Shown: positions 44,327-53,421 of the stretch, one piece after another | Position numbering within the stretch: position 1 is the first letter of the stretch | Layout of the letters: every line of letters starts with the position of its first letter | NCBI GenBank assembly: GCA_024229495.1 | Contig: JAAESJ010000001.1 | Span: forward strand, 1-55,155 | DNA from: Verrucomicrobiaceae bacterium | GTDB lineage: Bacteria > Verrucomicrobiota > Verrucomicrobiia > Verrucomicrobiales > DEV007 | Length of the DNA stretch: 55,155 nt | Reading direction: 5' to 3' | Notes under the pieces: model-generated | What the model saw: the letters and a program-made list of their open reading frames with translations, nothing else | The model's database searches: none | Told to the model about the DNA's origin: nothing | Program-made: the position numbers and the translations under genes

Positions 44327-45760
44327 ATGAATATACCACGTAACACTTTTTGCGGGCAGACCCATCGCCGCGAGTTTTTGCACAATGTCGGCGGAGGGTT
44401 TACCTCACTGGCGCTTACCGGAATGCTTGCAAAGGACGGATTCTTTGGCCAAAGCGCAATTGCCGCGAAGCCTCAACCGCTACCCGGCAAGGCCAAGTCG
44501 GTCATTTTTCTCTTCATGTATGGCGGGCCGAGTCACATGGATACCTTTGATTACAAGCCGGAGCTTTATCCGCTGGACGGCAAGACCATCGACGTGAAGA
44601 CCTTTGGGCGCGGTGGCAGGAAGAGCAAGGGGCGTGTTGTCGGTCCGAAATGGGCATTCAAACCGTACGGAAAGTGCGGAAAGATGGTATCTGATTTATT
44701 CCCCCACCTCGGGGGATGTGTGGATGACATGGCTTTTATCCACTCGATGACCGCTGATTCCCCGATCCATGGTTCAGCCATGTTGATGATGAACAGTGGT
44801 TCCGTGATCAGTGGTAAGCCTTCCCTCGGTTCCTGGGTTAATTATGGACTCGGCTCGGCTAATGAGAACCTTCCCGGTTATGTGGTGATGCTGGATGGTA
44901 AAGGTGGCCCCATTTCCGGTGCCAAAAACTGGACTTCAGGTTATATGCCTGCCAGCTATCAGGGAACGGTTTTCCGTTCACAGGGTGACCCTATCCTTAA
45001 CCTGCAGCATGCAAAGGGCATGAAGGCAAATGAGCAACGTCAGGTGATCACTTCCCTCAACCAGCTGAATGCTCAGCACCTTGCAGGCCGGGAGGACAAT
45101 ACCAACCTGAGTGCCCGCATTGCCAGCTATGAGCTGGCTTATAAGATGCAGTCCGCAGCACCCGAAGCCATTGATGTTAATTCCGAGCCCCAGCATATCA
45201 AGGATCTCTATGGCCTGGATGGCTCGCGGACTGATGATTTTGCCCGCAAGTGTATCCTTGCCCGTCGGCTGGTTGAGCGAGATGTGCGGTTCATCCAGAT
45301 TTATTCAGGAGGGGCGCACAATGACGCGAACTGGGATGCGCATGGCAACCTTGAAAAGAACCACAACTATCATGCAGGGAATACCGACAAACCGATTGCC
45401 GGGCTGATCAAAGACCTCAAGCAGCGCGGATTGCTGGATGAGACATTGATTGTCTGGGGTGGTGAATTCGGCCGCCAACCCACTGCAGAATATGCCAAGG
45501 GCACCGGCAGGGACCATAATGCCTACGGGTTTACCATGTGGATGGCTGGTGGGGGAATCAAGGGCGGGGTCAGCGTTGGACAGACAGATGAGCTGGGTAG
45601 CAAGGCCGTTGACAATCGCTATCATGTGAGAAACCTGCATGCCACGGTGCTGCAGTTGATGGGGCTTGATCAAAATAACCTTAGTTATTTCTACGGGGGA
45701 CTCGACCAGAAGCTTGTCGGGGTCGAAGGTGCTGACTCGATTCACCAGATCATTGCATAG
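44327..45760 (+). CDS. DUF1501 family protein with Tat signal
   Basis: 477 residues, alkaline-phosphatase/sulfatase-like superfamily. The N-terminus carries a twin-arginine motif RREFL (14-18) followed by a weakly hydrophobic stretch, so it is probably folded before export. Metal-site features include FLFMYGGPSHMDTFD, IYSGGAHNDANWDAHGN and IVWGGEFGRQPTAE, and a GRDHNAYGFTMWMAGGGIKGG segment near the end. It sits directly after the PSCyt/DUF1549/DUF1553 gene, the standard pairing in Planctomycetes and Verrucomicrobia. The substrate is unknown; sulfated or phosphorylated glycans are often suggested but not shown here. Confidence 0.92.
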   Translation: MNIPRNTFCGQTHRREFLHNVGGGFTSLALTGMLAKDGFFGQSAIAAKPQPLPGKAKSVIFLFMYGGPSHMDTFDYKPELYPLDGKTIDVKTFGRGGRKSKGRVVGPKWAFKPYGKCGKMVSDLFPHLGGCVDDMAFIHSMTADSPIHGSAMLMMNSGSVISGKPSLGSWVNYGLGSANENLPGYVVMLDGKGGPISGAKNWTSGYMPASYQGTVFRSQGDPILNLQHAKGMKANEQRQVITSLNQLNAQHLAGREDNTNLSARIASYELAYKMQSAAPEAIDVNSEPQHIKDLYGLDGSRTDDFARKCILARRLVERDVRFIQIYSGGAHNDANWDAHGNLEKNHNYHAGNTDKPIAGLIKDLKQRGLLDETLIVWGGEFGRQPTAEYAKGTGRDHNAYGFTMWMAGGGIKGGVSVGQTDELGSKAVDNRYHVRNLHATVLQLMGLDQNNLSYFYGGLDQKLVGVEGADSIHQIIA

Positions 45761-45817
45761 CAGAGCGGCGGATGCTTCCTATGTGCTGAACGTGTCGCTA
45801 TTGGATGGAGGCCCGGC

Positions 45818-46765
45818 GTGAGCTTGCCGTCTTTAGCCGGTAGTGGCTTGTCACCTCGTCGCCGCTATCTGGTTGGCGTTTCCGGGGGGCGTGATTCCGT
45901 TGCGCTTTTGCACTGGTTGCTGGGAGAAGGTTGCCGGAATCTGGTCGTCTGCCATCTCAATCACGGTCTGCGTGGCCGTGATTCCGGTGCTGATGCCGCC
46001 TTCGTAAGGCGCCTGGCAAGGACCAAGGGTCTTCCCTTTGAGATCGAGAAGACGCCCGTGGGAAAATTGGCAGATGAGCGCGGACTTGGTCTTGAGGAGG
46101 CCGGTAGGCAGGCAAGGCTTGAGTTCTTTGGTCGGGTTGGGCGGCATTTCCGCTGCCGCAGAGTGTTGTTGGGGCATCATGCAGACGACCAGGTTGAGAC
46201 AGTATTGATGAATCTTTTTCGCGGCACGGGCAACCTGGGTGGAATGCGTCAGAGCTCAGAGGTCAAGATCAAGGGTAGCCGGCTTGAAATTTTGCGACCG
46301 TTTCTCGGAATCTGGCGGAGCACCTTGAATACTTACCTCGATGAGCAGGGACTTGCTTTCAGGGAGGATGCAAGCAACGCCAGTGAGATTTTTCTGCGCA
46401 ATCGTATTCGTGCCAATTTGGTGCCATGCCTAAAGGAAACCTTTCGCCGGGATGTTACCAGGGCCGTGGCCCGGGTTGCACAATTGGCAGCTGAGGAGTC
46501 GGACTTCCTAGATGAATTGGTTGCCGGTTCTGATGTTGCCGGCAGGATTAACGGGCAGTTGTCGGTGCCGAAACTGCGTGAGCTCGGAGTGGCGTTGCAG
46601 AGGCGTGTTCTCCTTGCCTGGTTGCGTGAGCGCGGGGTTGCAGATGTGGGATTTGAGGTGGTGGAGCGTGTTCGCTCGATGATTGATGAGGAGTCCGTGG
46701 CAAAGGTGAATCTGCCCGGGGATAGGCACGCACGTCGTTGCCGAAAGGCATTGTTTGTGGAGTAG
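45818..46765 (+). CDS. tilS: tRNA(Ile)-lysidine synthetase
   Basis: Modifies C34 of tRNA-Ile(CAU) to lysidine with ATP and lysine, changing both decoding and charging. Starts at GTG. The PP-loop SGGRDS (22-27) begins the ATP-pyrophosphatase domain, followed by CHLNHGLRG and LLGHHADDQVETVLMNLFRG, the family's signature. Length 315 is at the short end: the C-terminal substrate-binding domain of E. coli TilS is absent or small, as in several short bacterial TilS proteins. Convergent with the hydrolase gene at 46778. Confidence 0.93.
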   Translation: MSLPSLAGSGLSPRRRYLVGVSGGRDSVALLHWLLGEGCRNLVVCHLNHGLRGRDSGADAAFVRRLARTKGLPFEIEKTPVGKLADERGLGLEEAGRQARLEFFGRVGRHFRCRRVLLGHHADDQVETVLMNLFRGTGNLGGMRQSSEVKIKGSRLEILRPFLGIWRSTLNTYLDEQGLAFREDASNASEIFLRNRIRANLVPCLKETFRRDVTRAVARVAQLAAEESDFLDELVAGSDVAGRINGQLSVPKLRELGVALQRRVLLAWLRERGVADVGFEVVERVRSMIDEESVAKVNLPGDRHARRCRKALFVE

Positions 46766-46777
46766 ATCGGGTTGCCG

Positions 46778-48907
46778 TTATTTAACCGGCCAGTTCAGGT
46801 GACTGTGGAGGAAATCAAAGGTTTTGCGTGAATTGATGGTGTGTGGACCGACAAACCACTCGATCTCGGTGCGCTCGCCGATGCCGAGTTTTGCCGAGTA
46901 AAGGTGTCGGACCTTGGCGTATTCGTGAGCCACCGTTTCATCCGGGGCTACGCCGTCAAAGTGACCTCGCTCAACCATGAAGGGTCGCGGTGCGATGAGT
47001 GCCGCCATTTCCGCGTAATTGAAAGTGCTCCCCAGGTTCCATTCAAAAATCTCATACTCGCCGGTCCACACATAGCTGTAGTTGGAGTGTGTTGAGGCGT
47101 TCTTCCATACCCATTCATTGAAATCCGCCGAGCATATGGACAGGCAATAATTTGAGACGAGGGGCGGAATACGCATCGCGGACTTGCCCCCGTATGAGAG
47201 GCCGTAGAAACCGATGCGATCCGGGTCAACAAAGTTGAGGGAGCTGAGCCAGTCGGTCAGCTGCTGGTGTTGTGGCACCATGAGGGAGAACAATGTTTTG
47301 CCAATGGCATTTGCCTTGAATTGCAGGGAACGAAACCGGTCACCGAAAATATAGAGGTTTTGCGGGGCGAAGGTGACAAATCCACGCTGGGCAAGGGTGG
47401 TGGTGAAGGCTTTGTAATAGTGATGGTCCTTTTGCCCGATGGTTGATTGTGGCCTTCCCTCCAGACCGTGCTGGCAAACTACCACCGGCCTTTTTTCCCC
47501 GTCCTTGATATCCTTGGGAACAACAAGAATTCCATAGGTAAAGAGGCCGGACTTGCCGCCAAAAACATCCAGCACAATCTCATAATAGCGCAGTTCTTCT
47601 GTCTCCTGGATCAGTCGGCTGCGGGGGTTGGCCGCGATGATCTTGTCATCGAACCGTCCGATTACGTCTACGGCAAAACGGTTTCGATAAGGCTCGATTG
47701 TAGCTTGGAACTTCTCAATCGTGGAATTGTCGAGTTCGGAAAAGAATTGCCGTCGTGCGGATGCGCTCTTGGCCAGTAGCTCCTGATTGTGACGATCAAT
47801 CTCCTCAAAGGCCCGTTTGAGCATGCCGGTAAGTTCCCCGGTGGGAAGTGGCTTACTGCCCCGCGCGTCGATTTCTTCCTGGGCGAAGTCATTGATTCCG
47901 CCAAGCTTGAGCCCGGCAAGGGTGGCCTCAGCGCTGACCTGCTCCCTCGTGAAAGCGTTGATTCTTCCCGGTTTTCCCCCTGTGCCAGGGGGCAGGAGAA
48001 TATCAGGTGCGGGTGTGGGGTCGATGATCAGGGGGCGCGGAGCCACAAGGCGAGCGATTTCGGCATCACCAAAGAAATTCAGGAGTCCGAAGATGTTGCG
48101 GTAGGCGGGTTCGTTCCAGACCCGTTCCCTCGGGCCGAAGTGACCGATTACCCAGGCTCGACTGACCCGTTCATCGATGGCTGCGGCGTAAAGGGAAATC
48201 AGGCCACCTTCGCCATCACCGCAGACGGCCACCTGCGCATCTTTTCCGCCACAGGCATCGATGATGGAGGAGACTTTCTGCACCTCGCAGGCAATCAGGT
48301 GCCATCCAAGCTCAAAGCCAACCCGATAGAGGAATTCGCGGTTGGTGATCTTGCGGTGTCGGGTTGCCCTGTCAATCAAGACGGGAATGAATACCCGGTG
48401 GCCGTGGGCAGCCAGGACCTGAGCTCGCGTGCAGGTGGCGTAGCTCTCCGGGTCGGGCAGGTAGATGGTGGTTGATTTAATTTCCCCAGGTTCCAACAGC
48501 AATCCTTCCACCGCGACATTGCCGAAGGATGCCACGCGGAATGGGCGCACAGTATAGTTTTCATTGTTCTGGATAATGTCACCTTTCCAGATCTTGGGAT
48601 CCTGCACCCGTATATCATCGCGGAAACCAATCAGCGTTTTCAATACCTCGCGGCGGGGGGCAGTTGTTTTTTTTCTGCGTGTTTCAGTGGCTTCTTCGAT
48701 TTTATCCAGCAAAAAGGCATCCGCAGTATCAATAAGGCGTGAGGCAATGTCGCCCTCCCAGTTTAATGGAGTCGTGCCGGCCAGAGGTTCTGCCGCAGAT
48801 ATACAGAAGGTCAAGGCAAACGAGAGCAGGAAGCTGCTGCTGATTTTTATTCCCGCTCCGGGTCGGGAAAGAATTTTTTTGGGAGGGGTGGGGATGATGG
48901 TTGGCAT
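46778..48907 (-). CDS. Tandem alpha/beta hydrolase with inactive N-terminal and active C-terminal half
   Basis: 709 residues with a signal peptide (SSFLLSFALTFCISAAEP). The N-terminal hydrolase-like half (about 110-320) has the elbow GDGEG with Gly232 where Ser is needed, so it looks dead. The C-terminal half (about 430-709) has GLSYGG with Ser571, an Asp651 in GHFDG and His689 in VGPHT, a complete triad. The second half resembles acetyl xylan esterases/dienelactone hydrolases (PVVVCQHGLEGRP lid strand, FVTFAPQNLY). It is likely a periplasmic esterase acting on plant or algal glycans (inference). It mirrors the hydrolase at 2-1996, where the halves have swapped activity. Confidence 0.8.
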   Translation of the reverse strand: MPTIIPTPPKKILSRPGAGIKISSSFLLSFALTFCISAAEPLAGTTPLNWEGDIASRLIDTADAFLLDKIEEATETRRKKTTAPRREVLKTLIGFRDDIRVQDPKIWKGDIIQNNENYTVRPFRVASFGNVAVEGLLLEPGEIKSTTIYLPDPESYATCTRAQVLAAHGHRVFIPVLIDRATRHRKITNREFLYRVGFELGWHLIACEVQKVSSIIDACGGKDAQVAVCGDGEGGLISLYAAAIDERVSRAWVIGHFGPRERVWNEPAYRNIFGLLNFFGDAEIARLVAPRPLIIDPTPAPDILLPPGTGGKPGRINAFTREQVSAEATLAGLKLGGINDFAQEEIDARGSKPLPTGELTGMLKRAFEEIDRHNQELLAKSASARRQFFSELDNSTIEKFQATIEPYRNRFAVDVIGRFDDKIIAANPRSRLIQETEELRYYEIVLDVFGGKSGLFTYGILVVPKDIKDGEKRPVVVCQHGLEGRPQSTIGQKDHHYYKAFTTTLAQRGFVTFAPQNLYIFGDRFRSLQFKANAIGKTLFSLMVPQHQQLTDWLSSLNFVDPDRIGFYGLSYGGKSAMRIPPLVSNYCLSICSADFNEWVWKNASTHSNYSYVWTGEYEIFEWNLGSTFNYAEMAALIAPRPFMVERGHFDGVAPDETVAHEYAKVRHLYSAKLGIGERTEIEWFVGPHTINSRKTFDFLHSHLNWPVK

Positions 48908-49013
48908 TGTGGTGGATGAATTGGCGTTGCCGGAAGGGTTAGGGGCAATTGCGCTCAGGCAATAGGAAATGCAAGTACATCCGACTCAGATGTGCTCTTT
49001 TTAGGCTCGCTGT

Positions 49014-49679
49014 TTAGCGACCGCCGTCACCGATTTTTTCGTACAGGTAGGCAACCAGTTCGACCAAAGTGATCTTCATGCCGGCACTTGAGGAGGACCA
49101 ATGTTCAGGGTCATAGCCTGAAGGTGGAAGGGCGATGACACCAACTTCCACATTTTCCTCGAAGACTTTTCTCATGACCAGGCGACTGCGCCTTGCATGG
49201 ACGTCCAGGGTGGCGAGATCAAAGCGTTTTGGATGGAGGTTTTTTTTCCCAAGTTCATTTTTAAATTGAAGGGCGGCGGTGAAAGTGCGGTTGCGTTGGC
49301 TTTGTGCTGCCGGCACAATATGGATTTTCGTTTTGGGGACACCTAGTGCCTGCAGCGTTGCAGCATTCATTTCACTGTAGGTCTTGAATCCCCCGGATAT
49401 ATGGAAGCCCCGATCCAGGATTGGGCCTGTCAGCCAAAGCGATTGGTAAGGTGAATCAACGGCATTGATCATCTGCGCGACTTCTTGCATCGAATTATCC
49501 GCCATCCATGATTCCACGACGAGGATTTTTGCTCCGGGTGCACGGTTGGTTACGGCCAGGAAATCGTGAGAGGAAAGAAACAGCATGCCGGTTATTGCCA
49601 GCAGTGTGCAACTTGCTGCTAGCATCGTAGGCCAGGTAGGCAGCCAGAGATGACGCTTTTTAAAGAGGTGCAGTTTCAT
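49014..49679 (-). CDS. Membrane-anchored YdcF/SanA/ElyC-like (DUF218) protein
   Basis: 221 residues with one N-terminal hydrophobic helix (LAASCTLLAITGMLFLSS). The core shows the DUF218 arrangement: ILVVESWMADN, SLWLTGPIL, ALGVPKTKIHIVP, then NRTFTAALQFKNEL and an HARRSRLVMRKVF helix. Members affect the cell envelope or peptidoglycan precursor use in E. coli, by unclear chemistry. The match is moderate, since the usual acidic GGG motif is weak. Its start overlaps the stop of the HD-exoribonuclease gene in ATGA. Confidence 0.65.
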   Translation of the reverse strand: MKLHLFKKRHLWLPTWPTMLAASCTLLAITGMLFLSSHDFLAVTNRAPGAKILVVESWMADNSMQEVAQMINAVDSPYQSLWLTGPILDRGFHISGGFKTYSEMNAATLQALGVPKTKIHIVPAAQSQRNRTFTAALQFKNELGKKNLHPKRFDLATLDVHARRSRLVMRKVFEENVEVGVIALPPSGYDPEHWSSSSAGMKITLVELVAYLYEKIGDGGR

Positions 49680-50716
49680 TCCTTGCCGGATTCGTCAGCC
49701 TCAGCTTTGCCAAGGGGTTGCACGATGTTTGACTGCAGTGCCCAGACTTTTTTCTGCACCCCGGGCGCTAGGATTTCCTGCTCCAGATATCCCGTTGCAA
49801 ACATTTCCAGCTTGGCATCAATATTGTCAATATGATGCAGCGCCATAGCTTCCGGCGTTTTTGGCAACACCGGTGACCCGAACTCATAAGTTCCGTGGTG
49901 GGAGAGGATGAGGTGAATGAGGTGCAGTCGCACCTTATCACTCGGGGGCTCGAGCATTTTCCAGTCAGTTGCCTCCTTGGTTTCCGCTTCTTTCCATAGG
50001 GAGTTGGCGAGTTCGACGCCGAATGAAATGTGCCCCATGAGTTCAGCGCTGAAGTCATAGGGCATCTTGAATCCTTGCTCAGGGTAACTGTTTTCCCACA
50101 TTTTCCCACAGTCATGGAATAATACGCCGGCGATGATTAAATCCTGATTCAGGTCTCCGTATACGCTGCAAAGGGCTTTAGAGCAGCGCATCATTTGGGC
50201 GACATGCTCCACCAGTCCGCCACGGCGTGCATGATGGAGGTTTCGGGCACCGCCACTGCGCCTGAAACGCGCCGAGAATTTTTCCAGGAAAAGTTCACAG
50301 ATTGCCTTTAGGCGTGGATCGGATATTCCGTGGATGCTGGACTCGATGTCATTGTAGTCGGCAGTTTGCTTGGCACGGGTTGCCTCATCACCAGCGAGCA
50401 CTGCGGCGATCTGCTCATCCTGCAGGGATTGCAGTTCGCAGTCTCGGGCATCCAGACCGTAGTCGTTGAATGACCAGAATCCCCGGGCAAGTACCCAGTC
50501 TTCTTCCTGCAGTGTTTCCGCTTTGGAAAACCCTGGGGAATCCTGCCAGATCTTGAGCTTGATGTTGGCCGCCGAGTCGGCCAGCGTCACTTCAAAATAA
50601 GGTTTGCCGCTACGGGTTTCTCTGGCAGCCAGGGTGGCAACCTGAGCGTGTATAGAATATTCGCCTGGGTTGGCAGCCGCCTGTGACTTGAGCTCGGTAA
50701 TAGAGAGTGTTTCCAT
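49676..50716 (-). CDS. HD-domain 3'-5' exoribonuclease, YhaM family
   Basis: An N-terminal OB-fold nucleic-acid-binding domain (about 15-110: FEVTLADSAANIKLKIWQDS) is followed by a metal-dependent HD phosphohydrolase domain. The HD pair is His201-Asp202 in LFHDCGKMWE; other ligands lie in RRGGLVEHV and ILSHHGTYEFG. The last helix keeps HHIDNIDAKLEMF, a YhaM signature. YhaM trims RNA (and sometimes DNA) from the 3' end. Length 346 is slightly long for the family. Translationally coupled with the DUF218-like gene downstream. Confidence 0.88.
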   Translation of the reverse strand: METLSITELKSQAAANPGEYSIHAQVATLAARETRSGKPYFEVTLADSAANIKLKIWQDSPGFSKAETLQEEDWVLARGFWSFNDYGLDARDCELQSLQDEQIAAVLAGDEATRAKQTADYNDIESSIHGISDPRLKAICELFLEKFSARFRRSGGARNLHHARRGGLVEHVAQMMRCSKALCSVYGDLNQDLIIAGVLFHDCGKMWENSYPEQGFKMPYDFSAELMGHISFGVELANSLWKEAETKEATDWKMLEPPSDKVRLHLIHLILSHHGTYEFGSPVLPKTPEAMALHHIDNIDAKLEMFATGYLEQEILAPGVQKKVWALQSNIVQPLGKAEADESGKE

Positions 50717-50838
50717 GTTCCTCGTTCTTTAAAACACCACTTTTGGCGGCAAGTCAGCGATTTTAACATAAGAATTACTAGATTAATCATAAAGTTAATG
50801 ATTTATTCGGCGCCCAATTTTTTCTGGAAAAGATAGTA

Positions 50839-50961
50839 ATGGATATTCAATGGTTTCAAGTGTGTGCGCGAGTTGCCGGGCTGGCAATTCCGGTTGGGGT
50901 TCTGGTCAGCGTTGCTGCTGATACAGTGCGTGTTGAAAAAAGGCAGGGTAAAGAGGGGTGA
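50839..50961 (+). CDS. 40-residue hydrophobic small protein, coupled to zinc-ribbon gene
   Basis: ATG at 50839 to TGA at 50959-50961. A short hydrophobic helix (VAGLAIPVGVLVSVAA) is flanked by polar ends, with a basic C-terminus (VRVEKRQGKEG), so it could span the membrane. The stop overlaps the next gene's GTG in GTGA, which supports real translation. It diverges from the exoribonuclease gene across an AT-rich 122-bp region with the inverted repeat AATCAT/ATGATT near 50784-50802. Confidence 0.5.
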   Translation: MDIQWFQVCARVAGLAIPVGVLVSVAADTVRVEKRQGKEG

Positions 50962-51149
50962 AAAGGGTGGAAATTCCCGAGGTGATCATCTGTGTGGACT
51001 GTGGCCAGAAGGCACACCGCATGACGCATGAGCCGGAATTCGGCTTTCGCTGCGGTGATTGGGTAGCTTATCGCTGTTCGGGATGTGGTGATCGATGGGA
51101 TATGGAGGTTGCCGATAATGACCAGGGAGCTGACGGGCAGGGAGGGTAG
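50958..51149 (+). CDS. Small zinc-ribbon protein
   Basis: 63 residues starting at GTG in a GTGA overlap. Two CxxC knuckles (CVDCG near residue 12 and CSGCGDRW near residue 41) form a zinc-ribbon; a further Cys lies in FRCGDW. The tail is acidic and glycine-rich. No partner is identified. It precedes uvrB by about 70 bases on the same strand and may be transcribed with it. Confidence 0.65.
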   Translation: MKRVEIPEVIICVDCGQKAHRMTHEPEFGFRCGDWVAYRCSGCGDRWDMEVADNDQGADGQGG

Positions 51150-51218
51150 TTAAGCGGATAGCGTGGGCATCTAGCTGTTGCTTGTGATTTCGTCCGTCCC
51201 GTGGTTGGTAATGGGCGA

Positions 51219-53372
51219 ATGGCCCGTGATTTCCAACTTCAGTCTGATTACCGGCCCTGTGGCGATCAGCAACAGGCCATAGGTAAACTGGTCAAATCGG
51301 TGGGCGCGGGTAACGATCACCAGACTTTGCTTGGGGTCACCGGTTCCGGAAAGACTTTCACCATGGCAAACGTGATTGCTGAGGTTGGTCGACCGACACT
51401 GGTTATGTCGCATAACAAGACGCTGGCGGCACAGCTTTATTCGGAGTTCAGGAATTTTTTCCCGGACAATGCGGTGGAATATTTCGTTTCATACTTTGAT
51501 TATTATCAACCTGAGGCATACATCCCGCGTACCGATACTTATATCGAAAAGGACTCGTCGGTGAATGATGAGATTGAGCGCTTGCGCCTCTCAGCGATGG
51601 GTTCATTGCTCACGCGCAGGGATGTCTTGGTGGTGGCCAGTGTTTCATGCATATACGGGCTTGGTTCACCGGAAGATTACAAGGACATGATGTGCCCGGT
51701 GCACACCGGCATGGAAATGGATCGGGATCGCTTTCTTACCAGGTTGGTTGATATGCTCTATGAGCGCAACGATATCGCATTTACCCGTGGTAAGTTCCGT
51801 GCCCGTGGTGACGTCGTGGACGTGGTGCCAGCTTATTTGGAGAACGAGGCGATTCGCGTTGAGTTCTTTGGTGATGAGATTGAGCGCATCTCCGCGTTTG
51901 ACCCGCTGAGCGGAAATATTACTTCGCGTATCGACAGCTACACGTTCTACCCTGCCAAGCAATTTGTTACCCCTGCCGATAAGCTTAAGCGGGCGATTGG
52001 AGCGATTCGCGAGGAACTTGAAGAGCAGGTTGCCAGTTTCGAGAGAGAGCAGAAATACATTGAGGCGCAACGCATCCGTCAGCGAACCGAGTATGATATA
52101 GAGATGATGCAGGAGATGGGATTCTGCCAGGGCATAGAGAATTATTCGCGGCATTTGGGGAGCCGTGATCCTGGTTCCCGGCCCTCCACCCTGCTTGATT
52201 TTTTCCCACGTGATTTCCTGACCGTCATGGATGAATCGCATGCGACGGTGCCCCAGGTTGGAGGCATGTATGAGGGGGATAAATCCCGCAAGACGACGCT
52301 GGTTGACTTTGGGTTCAGGTTGCCGAGCGCGCTCGATAACCGTCCTTTGCGTTTCGCGGAATTCATGGAAATGACCGGGCAGCGCATTTATGTCAGCGCC
52401 ACCCCCGCCCGATTTGAGATAGAGAACAGCGTGGTTGGCAACCTTGGATTTATTCCTAATGCCAAGGAAAGGTTGAAGCTCGGTGAGGTTGTAACCGATT
52501 TATTGCCGAGGATTTCAGGTGCTGCGCAACCGGTAGATCAGTTTGATGTTGCCACCGAAGGGGCAAGCATGGTGGTTGAACAGGTAATTCGCCCGACCGG
52601 GTTGCTCGACCCTGTGGTGGAATTGAAGCCTCTCAAGGGACAGATTGATGAGACCATCGAGCTGTGCCGCCAAGCCAGCGAGGAGGGAACCCGAGTTTTG
52701 GTGACGACTCTTACCAAGAGGACGGCCGAGGACCTTACGGATTATCTGGTTGGTGTTGATCTTCGGGTTCGTTACCTGCATAGCGATATTGGAGCCATTG
52801 AGCGCGTCGAGATTCTTCGCTCATTGCGGGCAGGAGAGTTTGATATCTTGGTGGGCATTAACCTTTTACGCGAGGGGCTTGATCTTCCCGAGGTGGCACT
52901 TGTCTGCATTCTTGACGCTGATAAGGAGGGTTACCTGCGTAGCGAGACTTCATTGATCCAGACGGCAGGCCGTGCGGCACGGCACGTTGAGGGGCGTGTT
53001 GTGTTGTTTTGCGACCGGGAGACCAAGGGAATTGCCGGGCTTGTGAAGATTACCGAGCATCGCAGGCGCAAGCAGATCGCCTATAATAAAAAACATGGCA
53101 TTACGCCTCAGAGCGTAAAGCGTGCCGTGCAGGAATCATTGCACGTAACGCTTGGTGGAGAGCAAGTGAACAGGGGCGTCATGAAGGAGGGCGGGGAGGA
53201 CCTTGATGTCGTGGAAGTCATCGGGGAATTGCAGGTTGAGATGAATGAGGCTGCTGCCCGGATGGAATTTGAGAAGGCCGCATTGCTGCGTGACCAGATT
53301 ACTGAGTTGAAAGCCCAGGCCGGAGATGCTTTGTCGCCTGGCACCCCCGGGAAGGGGAGAAGCAGGGAATAA
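51219..53372 (+). CDS. uvrB: Excinuclease ABC subunit B
   Basis: DNA-damage-recognition helicase of nucleotide excision repair; it receives damaged DNA from UvrA and recruits UvrC. Walker A GVTGSGKT is near residue 43, and YFVSYFDYYQPEAYIP is the beta-hairpin that separates strands. DESHAT is Walker B, YVSATPARFE and ILVGINLLREGLDLPE are helicase motifs, and MEFEKAALLRDQI is the C-terminal UVR motif that binds UvrC. I chose the ATG at 51219; an in-frame GTG at 51201 adds six residues. Length 717 is slightly longer than the typical 670, mainly from a C-terminal extension. Confidence 0.96.
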   Translation: MARDFQLQSDYRPCGDQQQAIGKLVKSVGAGNDHQTLLGVTGSGKTFTMANVIAEVGRPTLVMSHNKTLAAQLYSEFRNFFPDNAVEYFVSYFDYYQPEAYIPRTDTYIEKDSSVNDEIERLRLSAMGSLLTRRDVLVVASVSCIYGLGSPEDYKDMMCPVHTGMEMDRDRFLTRLVDMLYERNDIAFTRGKFRARGDVVDVVPAYLENEAIRVEFFGDEIERISAFDPLSGNITSRIDSYTFYPAKQFVTPADKLKRAIGAIREELEEQVASFEREQKYIEAQRIRQRTEYDIEMMQEMGFCQGIENYSRHLGSRDPGSRPSTLLDFFPRDFLTVMDESHATVPQVGGMYEGDKSRKTTLVDFGFRLPSALDNRPLRFAEFMEMTGQRIYVSATPARFEIENSVVGNLGFIPNAKERLKLGEVVTDLLPRISGAAQPVDQFDVATEGASMVVEQVIRPTGLLDPVVELKPLKGQIDETIELCRQASEEGTRVLVTTLTKRTAEDLTDYLVGVDLRVRYLHSDIGAIERVEILRSLRAGEFDILVGINLLREGLDLPEVALVCILDADKEGYLRSETSLIQTAGRAARHVEGRVVLFCDRETKGIAGLVKITEHRRRKQIAYNKKHGITPQSVKRAVQESLHVTLGGEQVNRGVMKEGGEDLDVVEVIGELQVEMNEAAARMEFEKAALLRDQITELKAQAGDALSPGTPGKGRSRE

Positions 53373-53421
53373 GTGTTTTCACTAGCCACGGGCAGTTTTG
53401 AGGATGAAATTCCCGGCAATC

